From Thiomicrorhabdus indica (GTDB taxonomy: Bacteria > Pseudomonadota > Gammaproteobacteria > Thiomicrospirales > Thiomicrospiraceae): DNA of 64,000 nt. The first letter of the stretch is position 1. Every line of letters starts with the position of its first letter. The position numbers were made by a program, and so were the translations under genes. Positions 35,010 to 43,987 of this stretch are shown here, one piece after another. The DNA lies in NCBI RefSeq assembly GCF_004293625.1, contig NZ_CP033040.1, positions 2,557,001-2,621,000 on the forward strand, read 5' to 3'. The notes below the pieces were generated by a model. It was not told the DNA's origin, made no database searches, and was given only the letters and a program-made list of their open reading frames with translations.

Positions 35010-36783
35010 TTCAAATCACGATACGATTACCGCTAAAAGCGGATTATGGGGCGTGATTGTACCAGTAAAAGTTCGTATCAATATTGCGATTGGCTTAGGC
35101 GCTTTAAGTAGCCTGCTGGTTCTTGCGGCAATTGTCAGTTTGGCAGTGGTCGTGCACAGTCTTGTCATAAATGATCATCAACATTGGCTCTGGGTCGGAT
35201 TAGCTTTTATGTTTACCATTTTAGGATTAGCGACAAAATTAGCCGCTTTTACCTTATCTCACCTCGCAGCTTTCAAGCTTGAGGTAATTTTGCGCACCGC
35301 ATTAGCAGATCATTTAGCAAAACTACCGCTTGGTTTTCTGATTGAGAAAGGTTCCGGCCGTCTAACAAAAGTAATTCAAGACGATGTCAAAGCGCTGCAT
35401 GCTTTTGCAGCAGACAGCACGCCCTTTTTTGGTCGTTCCTTTGCCATGCCTATTGCAACCTTTATTTTAGTTATGCTAATTGACTGGCGTTTGGGTTTAG
35501 TAGCATTCTTCATGTTAGCCATCGGCATGGGAATTATGAGCTTAGCATTTAAAAACCACAAAGAGCTTGCTGATCGCTACGATTCCGAGCGTGAAAAAAT
35601 TCATCATAGCGTAATTGAATTTGTACAAGCTATGCCTGTGGTACGTACTTTTGATGATGGTAGCCAATCGTTTGGACGCTATATGACAGCGCTTGAAGGT
35701 TTCCGTGAAGTGTTTTCCAAATGGATGTCTCAGTCAGGTACTGCTGCAAAAGCGGGGATGTTAGCGCTTAGCCCTCTACCGACCGTCATGGCGCTATTAA
35801 TTATAGGGGGATATTTTTATATCAACCAACAAATTGAGTTTTCCACTTGGCTAGCAATTCTGCTAATCGGCTCCGGTTTAGTGGAATCGATTATGCCTCT
35901 AATGTGGCTGAATCAATTTATTCGCAAGGCACAAACCAGTGCCTTACGAATTCAAAGCCTGCTTGAGGAACCAGTAATGCCCTTAACTGAGACACCACAA
36001 CAACCAAACGATGCCAGTATTGCTTTTAATCAAGTTGATTTTAATTACGGCACACGAGAACAAAATGCGCTAAAAAAAGTTAGCTTTCAAGTACCGCAAG
36101 GAACAGTCGCAGCGTTGGTTGGGCCATCTGGAGCAGGAAAAAGTACCGCTGCTAAACTGATTCCGCGTTTTTGGGATGTCACAAATGGTGCCATCAAAAT
36201 CGGCGGTGTTGATGTCCGTGACATGTCTCCAGAAACATTAATGAGTAAAGTGTCTTTTGTATTTCAAGACACCTTTTTATTCCATGACAGCTTAGCGAAT
36301 AATATTCGCTTGGGTATTGACGGTGCAACGCAAGAACAAATTGAGGCTGCGGCCAAATCTGCTCAAGCGCATGATTTTATCCAACGACTTCCGCAAGGTT
36401 ACAACACCATCGCTGGAGATCGTGGGACTCGATTATCGGGAGGTCAACGCCAACGTATCACCATTGCCCGAGCCATTCTGCAAAACCGCCCGATTGTTGT
36501 GCTAGATGAAGCAACGGCTTTTGCCGATCCAGAAAACGAAGCCGCTTTAATTCAAGCTTTAGCAAATCTGATGCAAGGACGGACAGTCATTATTATTGCG
36601 CACCGCCTATCAACGATTAAAGATGCCGATCAAATCATTGTATTTGATCAAGGTGAAGTGGTTGAAAAAGGTCAACACTCAGCACTGGTTGAACAGCGAG
36701 GTGTGTATGCTCGTTTATGGCGCAATTATGAAAAAGCCCAAGGCTGGTCACTGGGTAAAAACTCAAATAAGGAGGCGAAATAA
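35002..36783 (+). CDS. ABC half-transporter 1 (YbtP/IrtA-like, fused membrane and ATPase)
   Basis: A 593-aa protein with an N-terminal six-helix exporter-fold membrane domain (about 20-310) and a C-terminal ATPase: Walker A GPSGAGKST, signature LSGGQRQR, Walker B VVLDEATAFADPENE and an H-loop IIIAHRL. Exporter-fold half-transporters encoded as a tandem pair in siderophore clusters (YbtP/YbtQ, IrtA/IrtB) import ferric siderophores despite their fold. The ATG at 35002 follows AAGGAG; the frame extends upstream inside the MFS gene. Start and stop overlap its neighbours. The second half-transporter follows with a 1-base overlap, so a heterodimer is likely. Confidence 0.88.
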   Translation: MSDSNHDTITAKSGLWGVIVPVKVRINIAIGLGALSSLLVLAAIVSLAVVVHSLVINDHQHWLWVGLAFMFTILGLATKLAAFTLSHLAAFKLEVILRTALADHLAKLPLGFLIEKGSGRLTKVIQDDVKALHAFAADSTPFFGRSFAMPIATFILVMLIDWRLGLVAFFMLAIGMGIMSLAFKNHKELADRYDSEREKIHHSVIEFVQAMPVVRTFDDGSQSFGRYMTALEGFREVFSKWMSQSGTAAKAGMLALSPLPTVMALLIIGGYFYINQQIEFSTWLAILLIGSGLVESIMPLMWLNQFIRKAQTSALRIQSLLEEPVMPLTETPQQPNDASIAFNQVDFNYGTREQNALKKVSFQVPQGTVAALVGPSGAGKSTAAKLIPRFWDVTNGAIKIGGVDVRDMSPETLMSKVSFVFQDTFLFHDSLANNIRLGIDGATQEQIEAAAKSAQAHDFIQRLPQGYNTIAGDRGTRLSGGQRQRITIARAILQNRPIVVLDEATAFADPENEAALIQALANLMQGRTVIIIAHRLSTIKDADQIIVFDQGEVVEKGQHSALVEQRGVYARLWRNYEKAQGWSLGKNSNKEAK

Positions 36784-38576
36784 TGAGCACTAAAAACAAC
36801 CAAACGGCTAAATCAATTCCGTCTCTAAAACAATCTTTTCAACGAATGATTCATGCTGCTGGCGATCAAGGTTCTGCGTTAAAACGCTCTTTTACACTGA
36901 CAATTGCTTCAGCAATTCTACAAGGTTTAGCTTTTGCTTGCCTCTATCCATTATTCAACGCGTTAGTTACCGAAGGCAATACAGAAAAAGCCATCCAATG
37001 GCTTAGCACCATGTTGATCATAAGTTTATTTGAACTGATCTTACGTTGGCAAGCACACAATTTTGGTTATTCTGAAAAACTCTCAGAAGTGACTCACCAG
37101 ATGCGTGTCAAAATCGGCGCACAACTTCGTAAAATCCCACTGCATGTATTGTCAGACAAGCGTACAGGCGAATTTACGTCAGTTATTGCAGGGAATGTTG
37201 ATGAAGTCATTACCCCTATGGGGAATGTGGTCGAGATGTTTATACGCAGCCTAATCGTCCCAATAGTCATTGTGATTGCGACAGCGTTTGTTAACTGGCA
37301 ATTGGCTTTGGCACTGTTGTTGATTTTTCCGATGATGATTCCGATTTACCGCTGGCGTCGAACCGCTTTTGGCAAGGGAATGCGTACCCTAGAAAAGGCA
37401 CATAAACAAACAAACTCAGAAATTATTGAATACGCTCAAGGTTTGCCGGTTTTACGGGCGGCAAATGCAACCGGGGACAAGGCACAAAAATTGCAACAAT
37501 CACTAATTCACCTGCAAATGGTGCAACGTAAAGGACAATTAAAAGGTGTTATTCCAAACCTGAGTCTTTGGACTCTAGTTGAAGGCGGTATTATTCTGGT
37601 TCTGGCACTGGGTGTCTATTTTATTACCACGCAAAGCCTAACGATTGCAGCTCTAGCAGCGCTTTTAGTGATTAGTGTTCGTTTGTCGGAATCTGTAGCA
37701 ATTATCACCAATGTATCTGCAGTTCTGGATTATATGGAAACTGGCCTTGAAAAAATTGAAGAATTTTTAGCGATCAAACCACTCGATTTTGATCAGCAAC
37801 AACCATTGCCCGAGAAGTTTAATCTGGAATTTAAGAATTTACGTTTTGGTTATCAAACTGATAGCACACCAGAACTGGATCAAATCAACTTGAAAATTCC
37901 TGAAAAATCAATGACCGCTTTGGTTGGACCTTCCGGTTCCGGCAAGACCACTCTAACACGGATGATAATGCGTTATGCCGATCCGCAAGAAGGTCAGCTA
38001 CTGCTCAGCAATATCGATTTAAGACGAATTTCCCCTGACCTACTCATGCAGAATATTTCAGTGGTCTTCCAAGATGTTTATCTATTTGATGACACCATCT
38101 TGAACAATATTCGCATGGGGAAACCAGATGCATCGGATGAACAAGTTGAAGCCGCTGCAAAATCGGCACACTGCCACGAATTTATTGCCCGACTACCGCA
38201 TGGTTACCAGACCCGTGTTGGCGAAATCGGCGGCACCTTATCAGGAGGCGAACGCCAACGAATCAGTATAGCCCGTGCGATACTTAAAGATGCGCCGATT
38301 GTGATTCTTGATGAGCCTACCGCAGCCTTGGATACTGAAAGCGAACTAGCCGTTCAACAAGCAATTGATGAGTTAGTCCAAAATCGCACCGTGATTGTGA
38401 TTGCGCATCGTCTGTCCACCATTGTCGGCGCTGATCAGATTGTCGTTTTGGAAGATGGCAAAATCAAACAAATCGGAAAACATGACGAACTGATTTCACA
38501 AGATGGTCGCTATCTGTCTATGTGGCAGGCACAACAGAATGTTAAAAATTGGCATTTACACTCTCCAAACAAATAG
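36783..38576 (+). CDS. ABC half-transporter 2 (YbtQ/IrtB-like)
   Basis: The partner half-transporter, 597 aa, with the same layout: six-helix membrane domain (about 35-325) and an ATPase with Walker A GPSGSGKTT, signature LSGGERQR, Walker B VILDEPTAALD and H-loop VIAHRL. Both ATPase sites therefore look intact, unlike pairs with one degenerate site. It starts at the stop codon of its partner (TAATG). The methyltransferase gene follows after 56 bp. Import of a ferric siderophore is inferred from context; export cannot be excluded from sequence alone. Confidence 0.88.
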   Translation: MSTKNNQTAKSIPSLKQSFQRMIHAAGDQGSALKRSFTLTIASAILQGLAFACLYPLFNALVTEGNTEKAIQWLSTMLIISLFELILRWQAHNFGYSEKLSEVTHQMRVKIGAQLRKIPLHVLSDKRTGEFTSVIAGNVDEVITPMGNVVEMFIRSLIVPIVIVIATAFVNWQLALALLLIFPMMIPIYRWRRTAFGKGMRTLEKAHKQTNSEIIEYAQGLPVLRAANATGDKAQKLQQSLIHLQMVQRKGQLKGVIPNLSLWTLVEGGIILVLALGVYFITTQSLTIAALAALLVISVRLSESVAIITNVSAVLDYMETGLEKIEEFLAIKPLDFDQQQPLPEKFNLEFKNLRFGYQTDSTPELDQINLKIPEKSMTALVGPSGSGKTTLTRMIMRYADPQEGQLLLSNIDLRRISPDLLMQNISVVFQDVYLFDDTILNNIRMGKPDASDEQVEAAAKSAHCHEFIARLPHGYQTRVGEIGGTLSGGERQRISIARAILKDAPIVILDEPTAALDTESELAVQQAIDELVQNRTVIVIAHRLSTIVGADQIVVLEDGKIKQIGKHDELISQDGRYLSMWQAQQNVKNWHLHSPNK

Positions 38577-38632
38577 ATCTCTAAAACATCGAGAAACAAG
38601 AGAATATTTCAAAAAATACCGGAAATGACAGT

Positions 38633-39343
38633 ATGAATAAAGAAGAGCTAACCAACGCATTCAATCAGCGTGCCTCCGATTATGACAAGGGATGGGAACA
38701 ATTATCACCTGTTCTCCACGGTCTGTACCATTTACTCAGCTCAATTCTCTCGGAATTACCTCATGATGCAAAAATACTCTGCGTTGGAGCTGGAACTGGT
38801 GCCGAGCTATCATACCTAGCGCAAAAAAATCCTAATTGGCACTTCACAGCTGTTGACCCCTCATCCGCAATGTTAGACATTTGCCGCCAGCGCGCAAAGA
38901 CCGAAGGGTTTTATTCTCGTTGTAGTTTTTACGAAGGCTATCTTGAAACACTTCCCTCTGAAGACAAATATGATGCCGCGACCGCCCTTCTTGTATCCCA
39001 TTTCATTCTTGAACAACAGGATCGTAAGAAGTTTTTCGGAGAAGTTGCCAATAAGTTAAAGCTAGGAGGGATATTAACCAATGCCGATTTATCAACCGGA
39101 AGCAGTCCTCACAACTATGAAGCTCTATTGGATGCTTGGATAAATATAACCTCTAGTACTGACACTTCGAACGAGGATCAAAAACAAATACGGGATATGT
39201 ATTTTAATGATGTTGCCGTACTACCTCCACGACAAGTCGCATCGCTAATTCAATCGGCAGGTTTTGAGTTACCGGTACAATTTTTCCAATCTGGATTAAT
39301 TCACGCTTGGTTCTCAAAATGCGCTTTCCACCAAGCAAGTTAA
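38633..39343 (+). CDS. Class I SAM-dependent methyltransferase of the siderophore island
   Basis: A 236-aa cytoplasmic enzyme with motif I ILCVGAGTGAELSYLA (about 47-62), the acidic end of strand 2 (TAVDPSSAML) and ATALLVSHFILEQQ as the post-motif region, all typical of class I methyltransferases. The substrate is unknown. Within an uptake operon it could modify or inactivate the incoming siderophore after iron release, or the gene may be a hitch-hiker. No biosynthetic NRPS or synthetase is present in the window that would need it. Confidence 0.82.
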   Translation: MNKEELTNAFNQRASDYDKGWEQLSPVLHGLYHLLSSILSELPHDAKILCVGAGTGAELSYLAQKNPNWHFTAVDPSSAMLDICRQRAKTEGFYSRCSFYEGYLETLPSEDKYDAATALLVSHFILEQQDRKKFFGEVANKLKLGGILTNADLSTGSSPHNYEALLDAWINITSSTDTSNEDQKQIRDMYFNDVAVLPPRQVASLIQSAGFELPVQFFQSGLIHAWFSKCAFHQAS

Positions 39344-39457
39344 CAGCTACTCACGATCCAGATTTGTCGCTCGTCCCAAGACACCAGAAATCAAGACACA
39401 AAAATGTCGTTCACTAAAATCGCATGTACTTCAACCGAGACCAAGAAAGACCGAAAA

Positions 39458-40648
39458 ATGAAACAATTAACTCCTCTCGCCATCTCCAATTTTTTAACCG
39501 TTGCATCAATGATGGCTTTTACTGTCATCGTCGGACCGCTGATCCGTCAGCTTGAGCTTGAAGAGTGGCATGGCGGTTTAATGGTTGCCGTTGCCGGAAT
39601 CAGCTGGTTGTTTCTTGCGCGACCTTGGGGGCATGCCAGTGACCTAAAGGGTCGTAAACCGGTACTGCTTTTGGCGATCGGTGGATTTGCCATAATGTAT
39701 TTATGCCTAGCTGTAATTCTCGAACTGAGTGAACAAGCCCTGTTTTCGGCTTGGATGCTTGTCTTACTACTCACTCTTATTCGCAGTCTGATCGGAAGTT
39801 TTTATGCCGGCATTCCGGTAATTATCAATGCTTTTATTGCTGACAATTTTGGCTCGGACAAACGTACTTCAGCCATGGCACTGATAGGCTTTTCAAATGC
39901 TTTAGGTATGATTTTTGGCCCTTTCATGGCCGGTTTACTTGTAGTTTACAGTCTAACCACTCCGATTTATCTCGCTACCATTTTACCGCTATTAGCATTA
40001 TTAGTCGTTTGGTGGAAGCTACCAAATGAAAAGGTAGAAAACGATGCATCGCTACCAAAACCCAAATGGCACGATCAACGGTTGCGCTTACCTATGGCCA
40101 GCGGTTTTGTTGCCATGAGCAGCGTAATTGCCGCACAAACGCTGGTGGGCTTTTTTGCGATTGACCGTCTGCAATTGGACTTAAATGAAGCAGCACAAGT
40201 CGCCGGTTATGCTCTGACAGCGGTTGGCATCACTTTAGTGCTAGTGCAAGGATTCATTATTAAAAAATCGACTATGCAACCAATCCAAATGGTCATAGTC
40301 GGCGCTTTCATTTCGGCGATTGGCTTTTTCTGCCTAGTATGGGTGAGCCAAATCTGGCAATTGATTGCTGGATTTTCGGTAATTGCAATCGGTTTGGGAC
40401 TGCTTTTTCCCGGCAAACAGGCAATGACGGCAAATGCCGTCGAAGCGTATGAACAGGGAGCCGCCTCTGGAACCGTCTCAGCAACCTATGGGTTAGCGAT
40501 GATCGTCGCACCAATTATGGCCACACTTCTATATCAACTCAGCAGTGACTTCGCATTTAGCGTCTTTGCAGTGATGCTACTTGCTCTATCAGCCATGGCA
40601 ATTCGCAAATACAAACACCAGCAAATTGAATTTGAGGGTGCTCTATGA
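39458..40648 (+). CDS. MFS transporter (drug/siderophore exporter type)
   Basis: A 396-aa protein of 12 hydrophobic helices with the MFS motif A variant (RPWGHASDLKGRKPVLL) after helix 2 and a motif C-like GFSNALGMIFGPFMAGLL in helix 5, typical of drug/proton antiporters such as TetA or EntS-like exporters. I chose the ATG at 39458, directly before helix 1 and after AAGAAAG; the frame also opens at 39404. In this island it could recycle iron-free siderophore, comparable with YbtX, though YbtX itself has no settled function. Its stop overlaps the start of the decayed SMR gene (ATGA). Confidence 0.82.
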   Translation: MKQLTPLAISNFLTVASMMAFTVIVGPLIRQLELEEWHGGLMVAVAGISWLFLARPWGHASDLKGRKPVLLLAIGGFAIMYLCLAVILELSEQALFSAWMLVLLLTLIRSLIGSFYAGIPVIINAFIADNFGSDKRTSAMALIGFSNALGMIFGPFMAGLLVVYSLTTPIYLATILPLLALLVVWWKLPNEKVENDASLPKPKWHDQRLRLPMASGFVAMSSVIAAQTLVGFFAIDRLQLDLNEAAQVAGYALTAVGITLVLVQGFIIKKSTMQPIQMVIVGAFISAIGFFCLVWVSQIWQLIAGFSVIAIGLGLLFPGKQAMTANAVEAYEQGAASGTVSATYGLAMIVAPIMATLLYQLSSDFAFSVFAVMLLALSAMAIRKYKHQQIEFEGAL

Positions 40649-40991
40649 CCCCTTGGTGAATTCTAACTCAGGCGATCATTACCGAAACCATCGCCACCAG
40701 CGCGCTGAAAAGTTCACAAGAGTTTAAGAGTTTAAGAGTTTACTCGCCCCATTCCGTCGATAATTATCATAATCGGCTACGGACTCTCTTTCTACCTACT
40801 TACCCTACCCCTAAGATCTCTACCAATCGGGACAGTTTTACGCAGTTTGGTCAGCCGCTGGTATTGCACTGATTACCCTGATTGGCTAGCGGGTGTTTAA
40901 AGAAAAACCCAACACTCCGATGCTGCTTGGCATCGGTTTGATTATTTTAGACATTCTAACCATCCATTTTTTCTCGAAACCTCATACTTAA
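40645..40991 (+). pseudogene. Decayed SMR (EmrE/QacE-type) multidrug exporter gene
   Basis: Fragments in three frames read as an SMR exporter: MTPW then ILTQAIITETIATSALKSS (the conserved membrane-embedded Glu of helix 1), IIIIGYGLSFYLLTLPLRSLPIG and, after a frame change, AVWSAAGIALITLIG then RVFKEKPNTPMLLGIG. Four lesions explain the damage: TGA at codon 5 (40657-40659), two extra copies of an 8-bp unit (40718-40741, +16 bp), one extra T in the run 40836-40839, and TAG at 40887-40889. Removing 17 bp leaves exactly 110 codons, the normal SMR length. It overlaps the MFS stop codon, so it was the last gene of the operon. Confidence 0.88.
40718..40741 (+). repeat. Three tandem copies of AAGAGTTT disrupting the SMR gene
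   Basis: Perfect 8-bp unit repeated three times. Collapsing it to one copy restores QEFTR, matching the GFTR of EmrE, so the expansion is probably a slippage event. Confidence 0.9.
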
Positions 40992-41045
40992 ACATTCTGC
41001 ATGCTTTACACTTTTAACAATCTTTAGCACTAAAAGAAAAATGAT

Positions 41046-41654
41046 ATGCACTTGGATTTTTCCCAATTAACACCAACCGAACGTTATTTCACCATGACGC
41101 AAGCGATTATCCCTCGCCCCATTGCTTGGATTCTGACTGAAAACCTCAACGGCAGTCACAATCTAGCGCCCTATTCCTATTTCACACCGATCTGCAGTGA
41201 TCCACCTTTAGTGTTAATTTCCGCTGGAAAAAAAGCTCAAGGAATTGAAGCAGGTCAACCAAAAGATACCGTACTAAACATTACCGGCCGGGAACATTTT
41301 GTTATTCACATACCGACTGCAGAACAAATCAATGCTGTTCAAAAGTCGGCGGCGCTAATGCACTATGGCGAATCTGAGGTGAAACAACTGGGATTAGAGC
41401 TGACACAATTCGAAGACTTTCCTTTGCCGAGATTAAAAGACAGCTCAATTGCGTTAGCCTGTCGTTTGCACAGACTAGATGAAATCGGAAATACACCGCA
41501 AGCAGTTATTTACGGAGAAATCCTTTCGGTCTATATCGCAGACAATTTGCTTAATGCCCAAAACCGCATCGATCCACTTCTTCTTAACCCGCTTTCCAAA
41601 CTCGGCGGAGCCAATTACGCACCTTTGGATACCATTATTCAACCGGAACTTTGA
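41046..41654 (+). CDS. Flavin reductase-like FMN-binding protein (flavoredoxin type)
   Basis: A 202-aa split-barrel FMN protein of the flavin reductase/flavoredoxin family. The segment IIPRPIAWILTENLNGSHNLAPYSYFTPICSDPPLVLIS is the standard FMN-binding start of the family, and the C-terminal PLSKLGGANYAPLD is conserved too. These proteins bind FMN and pass electrons to flavin or metal substrates. Placed after the siderophore transporters it might reduce ferric siderophores (inference only). Coupled to the next gene across a 2-base gap. A 9-of-10 copy of the palindrome (ACCGGCCGGG) lies at 41283-41292. Confidence 0.85.
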   Translation: MHLDFSQLTPTERYFTMTQAIIPRPIAWILTENLNGSHNLAPYSYFTPICSDPPLVLISAGKKAQGIEAGQPKDTVLNITGREHFVIHIPTAEQINAVQKSAALMHYGESEVKQLGLELTQFEDFPLPRLKDSSIALACRLHRLDEIGNTPQAVIYGEILSVYIADNLLNAQNRIDPLLLNPLSKLGGANYAPLDTIIQPEL

Positions 41655-41656
41655 TT

Positions 41657-42112
41657 ATGTTGGAAGCTTTGCAAAATCGCCTACATGAGGACATCCCGCT
41701 AACCAAACATATGGGGATTGAAATCGATAGCTACGATGGAGAAACTCTGTCACTTAAAGCGCCTCTGAATCGAAACATTAATCATAAACAGACGGCTTTC
41801 GGCGGCAGTCTTTATTCGGTATCCGTGCTAACCGGCTGGAGTTTGATTTACTTGATCTTGCAGGAAGCGAATCTTGAGGGCCATATTGTCATTCAAAAAA
41901 CACAAACCCATTTCCTGCTTCCGGTCAGTACAGACCTGATGACCCAATGTCGAATCCCTAATCCACAAGACAAGGCACGTTTTTTAAAGGTTTATCATCG
42001 AAAAGGTTTGGCTAGGCTGCACTTGAACGTAGAAATCACAGACGAGAAAGGAAACACCCAGCTCTGCTTTGAAGGCGATTATGTCGTTCATAAACATCCT
42101 TTGCCGAACTGA
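41657..42112 (+). CDS. YiiD_C-type thioesterase-fold protein
   Basis: A 151-aa hotdog-fold protein like the C-terminal domain of YiiD (putative thioesterase). The motif KQTAFGGSLYSVSVLTGWSLI matches the family core (the GGS near the active-site helix), followed by five strands. No acetyltransferase domain is attached, so it is the stand-alone form. The ATG at 41657 is used rather than the overlapping TTG. It is coupled to the flavin reductase-like gene and convergent with the heme operon. Substrate unknown. Confidence 0.8.
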   Translation: MLEALQNRLHEDIPLTKHMGIEIDSYDGETLSLKAPLNRNINHKQTAFGGSLYSVSVLTGWSLIYLILQEANLEGHIVIQKTQTHFLLPVSTDLMTQCRIPNPQDKARFLKVYHRKGLARLHLNVEITDEKGNTQLCFEGDYVVHKHPLPN

Positions 42113-42158
42113 GAAAATAACCAAAATTGAAATGTGGAAAGGCCTCTGCACAACAAAG

Positions 42159-42932
42159 CTATTGTGAAACCACTAGAGGCCACCCTTTGGGATGCTGCAT
42201 AATTTCAACGGGGAAATCATACACATAACTTAATAGGCGATTCTGATAGACTTTTTCTATCTTATTTAACGCCTGAACTTTGCCTTGTTTTAATAACAAG
42301 GCACGATCACCATATTGAGCTGCAAGATTGAGATCATGCAAAACCGCCACCACTCCAATGCGATGGTATTGAGCGAATTCCTTAACCTTCGCAAAAACCT
42401 GATGTTGATGCGATAAATCCAGACTTGATGTGCACTCATCCAAAAACAGATAACGCGGCTCATCACGATGAAACCCACTATACTCCAGCTGAGCTAACAC
42501 GCGAGACAAATGAACTCGCTGTTTCTCACCACCAGAAAGCGTCAAAAAATTTCGCTCAGCTAAGTGCATAACATCAAAACGTTCCAATGCCTGTAAAGTA
42601 ACCGTTTCTATATTAGACTTTGAAACGGAACGTAAAGCCATCTGTACCACTTCTTTCACTAAAAAAGGAAAATCCAGATAAATCGACTGAGGCATAACAG
42701 CGCGAACCCCCGATAACTGCAAACCTGAAAAATCCTTAATGTTTTTGAAATTTAGCATGACTTTACCGTCGTAGCCAGAATAGTCCCCCGTTAAGCAATT
42801 TAACAAGCTCGATTTACCGGCACCATTAGGCCCAAGAATACATAGCAACTCACCGGCTTCAACATCTAAAGAGATGTTGTCTAAAATAGGTTTATTATCG
42901 AAGGCAAGACTTAAATTGGTCGCTTGTAACAT
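42159..42932 (-). CDS. hmuV: Heme ABC transporter ATPase HmuV
   Basis: The ATP-binding subunit of the periplasm-to-cytoplasm heme importer. The 257-aa protein has Walker A LGPNGAGKSS near residue 36, signature LSGGEKQRVHLSRVLAQ, Walker B LFLDECTSSLD and an H-loop HDLN. The insertion between signature and Walker B (LEYSGFHRDEPR) is usual for HmuV. The ATG at 42932 follows AGGAGA; the frame runs upstream into hmuU without support. It is the last gene of the six-gene heme operon, 17 bp after hmuU. Confidence 0.95.
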   Translation of the reverse strand: MLQATNLSLAFDNKPILDNISLDVEAGELLCILGPNGAGKSSLLNCLTGDYSGYDGKVMLNFKNIKDFSGLQLSGVRAVMPQSIYLDFPFLVKEVVQMALRSVSKSNIETVTLQALERFDVMHLAERNFLTLSGGEKQRVHLSRVLAQLEYSGFHRDEPRYLFLDECTSSLDLSHQHQVFAKVKEFAQYHRIGVVAVLHDLNLAAQYGDRALLLKQGKVQALNKIEKVYQNRLLSYVYDFPVEIMQHPKGWPLVVSQ

Positions 42933-42949
42933 ATCTTCTCCTGAAATCT

Positions 42950-43987
42950 TTACCAGCCGACTCGACTGCGTCGCTGCAACAAGAGCCATAAAAAGAAAGG
43001 CCCACCAAAAGCGGCAATCACCAATCCAATCGGCAATTCTGCTGGTGCTAGAAGAGTTCTTGCGACCATATCTGACCCAAGCACTAACATTGCCCCCATA
43101 ATGGCACTTCCTGGCAGTAACCAGCGATGATCCGGCCCAAGTAACAGACGAACTAAATGCGGAGCAACCAAGCCAATAAAGCCAATCATTCCACTTACCG
43201 CAACCGCAGAACCAACCGCTAAAGCACTTAACACAATCACACCAGTCTTGAGCTGCTTAAGCTTATACCCCATATGATGGCAAACCAACTCCCCCATCAA
43301 AAAAGCATTCAAGCTCTTGGCAAAATAAGGCAGTGCACCGATGGCTAAAATGATGGGTAACGAAACCATCAATAAATCTTCGTTTGAAGCACTCGCGATC
43401 GAACCCATACTCCAGAAAGTCAAACTACGTAACTCTTCATCTGTTGCATAATAGGTCAAGATCCCAGTCGCTGCGCCTGCAATCGCATTAATCGCAATCC
43501 CTGCCAAGAGCATAAGTCCAACATCCGTTCGGCCATTACGAGTGGCAATTTGATAAATGATTAACGTAACAACAAGACCACCTAAAAAAGCAGCTATCGG
43601 CAGTGCAAAATAACCTCCCCAAGCGACCCAGCCTGACAGCGAACTACTTCCTAAAACAATCACTGAAACAGCGGCTAAAGCTGCACCGCTTGAAACGCCC
43701 ACCAAACTGGGATCGGCCAGAGGGTTTCGAAATAAGCCCTGTAAGGCGGCTCCTGCCACTCCCAAAGCGGCTCCAACCAAAATCGCCAGCAAAATTCTCG
43801 GAAGCCGAATATCCATCACCACCTTTTCAGTAAAAGGATCTATTTCCGTAATTAAGGCTGCGCTGGCTTTGACCCAATCCGTTTGAATCGCGCCGACAGA
43901 CAAAGAATAAATCGCCACAACCATCATAAAGAAACTCATCGCAATTAAACCAAAATAAGGATGATCAAAGAGACGAGAGTGGTTCAT
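42950..43987 (-). CDS. hmuU: Heme ABC transporter permease HmuU
   Basis: The membrane subunit of the heme importer, FecCD/BtuC family, 345 aa with about ten helices. Conserved stretches are RLPRILLAILVGAALGVAGAALQGLFRNPLADPSLVGVSSGAALAA in the N-terminal third and GMIGFIGLVAPHLVRLLLGPDHR, the loop that touches the ATPase. It overlaps hmuT by 4 bases (ATGA). It works as a dimer with HmuV. Confidence 0.95.
   Translation of the reverse strand: MNHSRLFDHPYFGLIAMSFFMMVVAIYSLSVGAIQTDWVKASAALITEIDPFTEKVVMDIRLPRILLAILVGAALGVAGAALQGLFRNPLADPSLVGVSSGAALAAVSVIVLGSSSLSGWVAWGGYFALPIAAFLGGLVVTLIIYQIATRNGRTDVGLMLLAGIAINAIAGAATGILTYYATDEELRSLTFWSMGSIASASNEDLLMVSLPIILAIGALPYFAKSLNAFLMGELVCHHMGYKLKQLKTGVIVLSALAVGSAVAVSGMIGFIGLVAPHLVRLLLGPDHRWLLPGSAIMGAMLVLGSDMVARTLLAPAELPIGLVIAAFGGPFFLWLLLQRRSRVGW

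Noticed and set aside
40718-40741. Triple AAGAGTTT as a regulatory iteron or CRISPR-like repeat
   Set aside because: It sits inside a decayed gene and collapsing it restores the frame, so slippage explains it. No CRISPR array occurs in the window.
40645-40991. TGA at codon 5 of the SMR gene as selenocysteine or recoding
   Set aside because: Two frame changes and a TAG in the same gene show plain decay.
29378-42112. Integrative element or prophage carrying the siderophore island
   Set aside because: No integrase, tRNA gene or attachment-type direct repeats were seen at the edges; only the palindrome gap hints at transfer.
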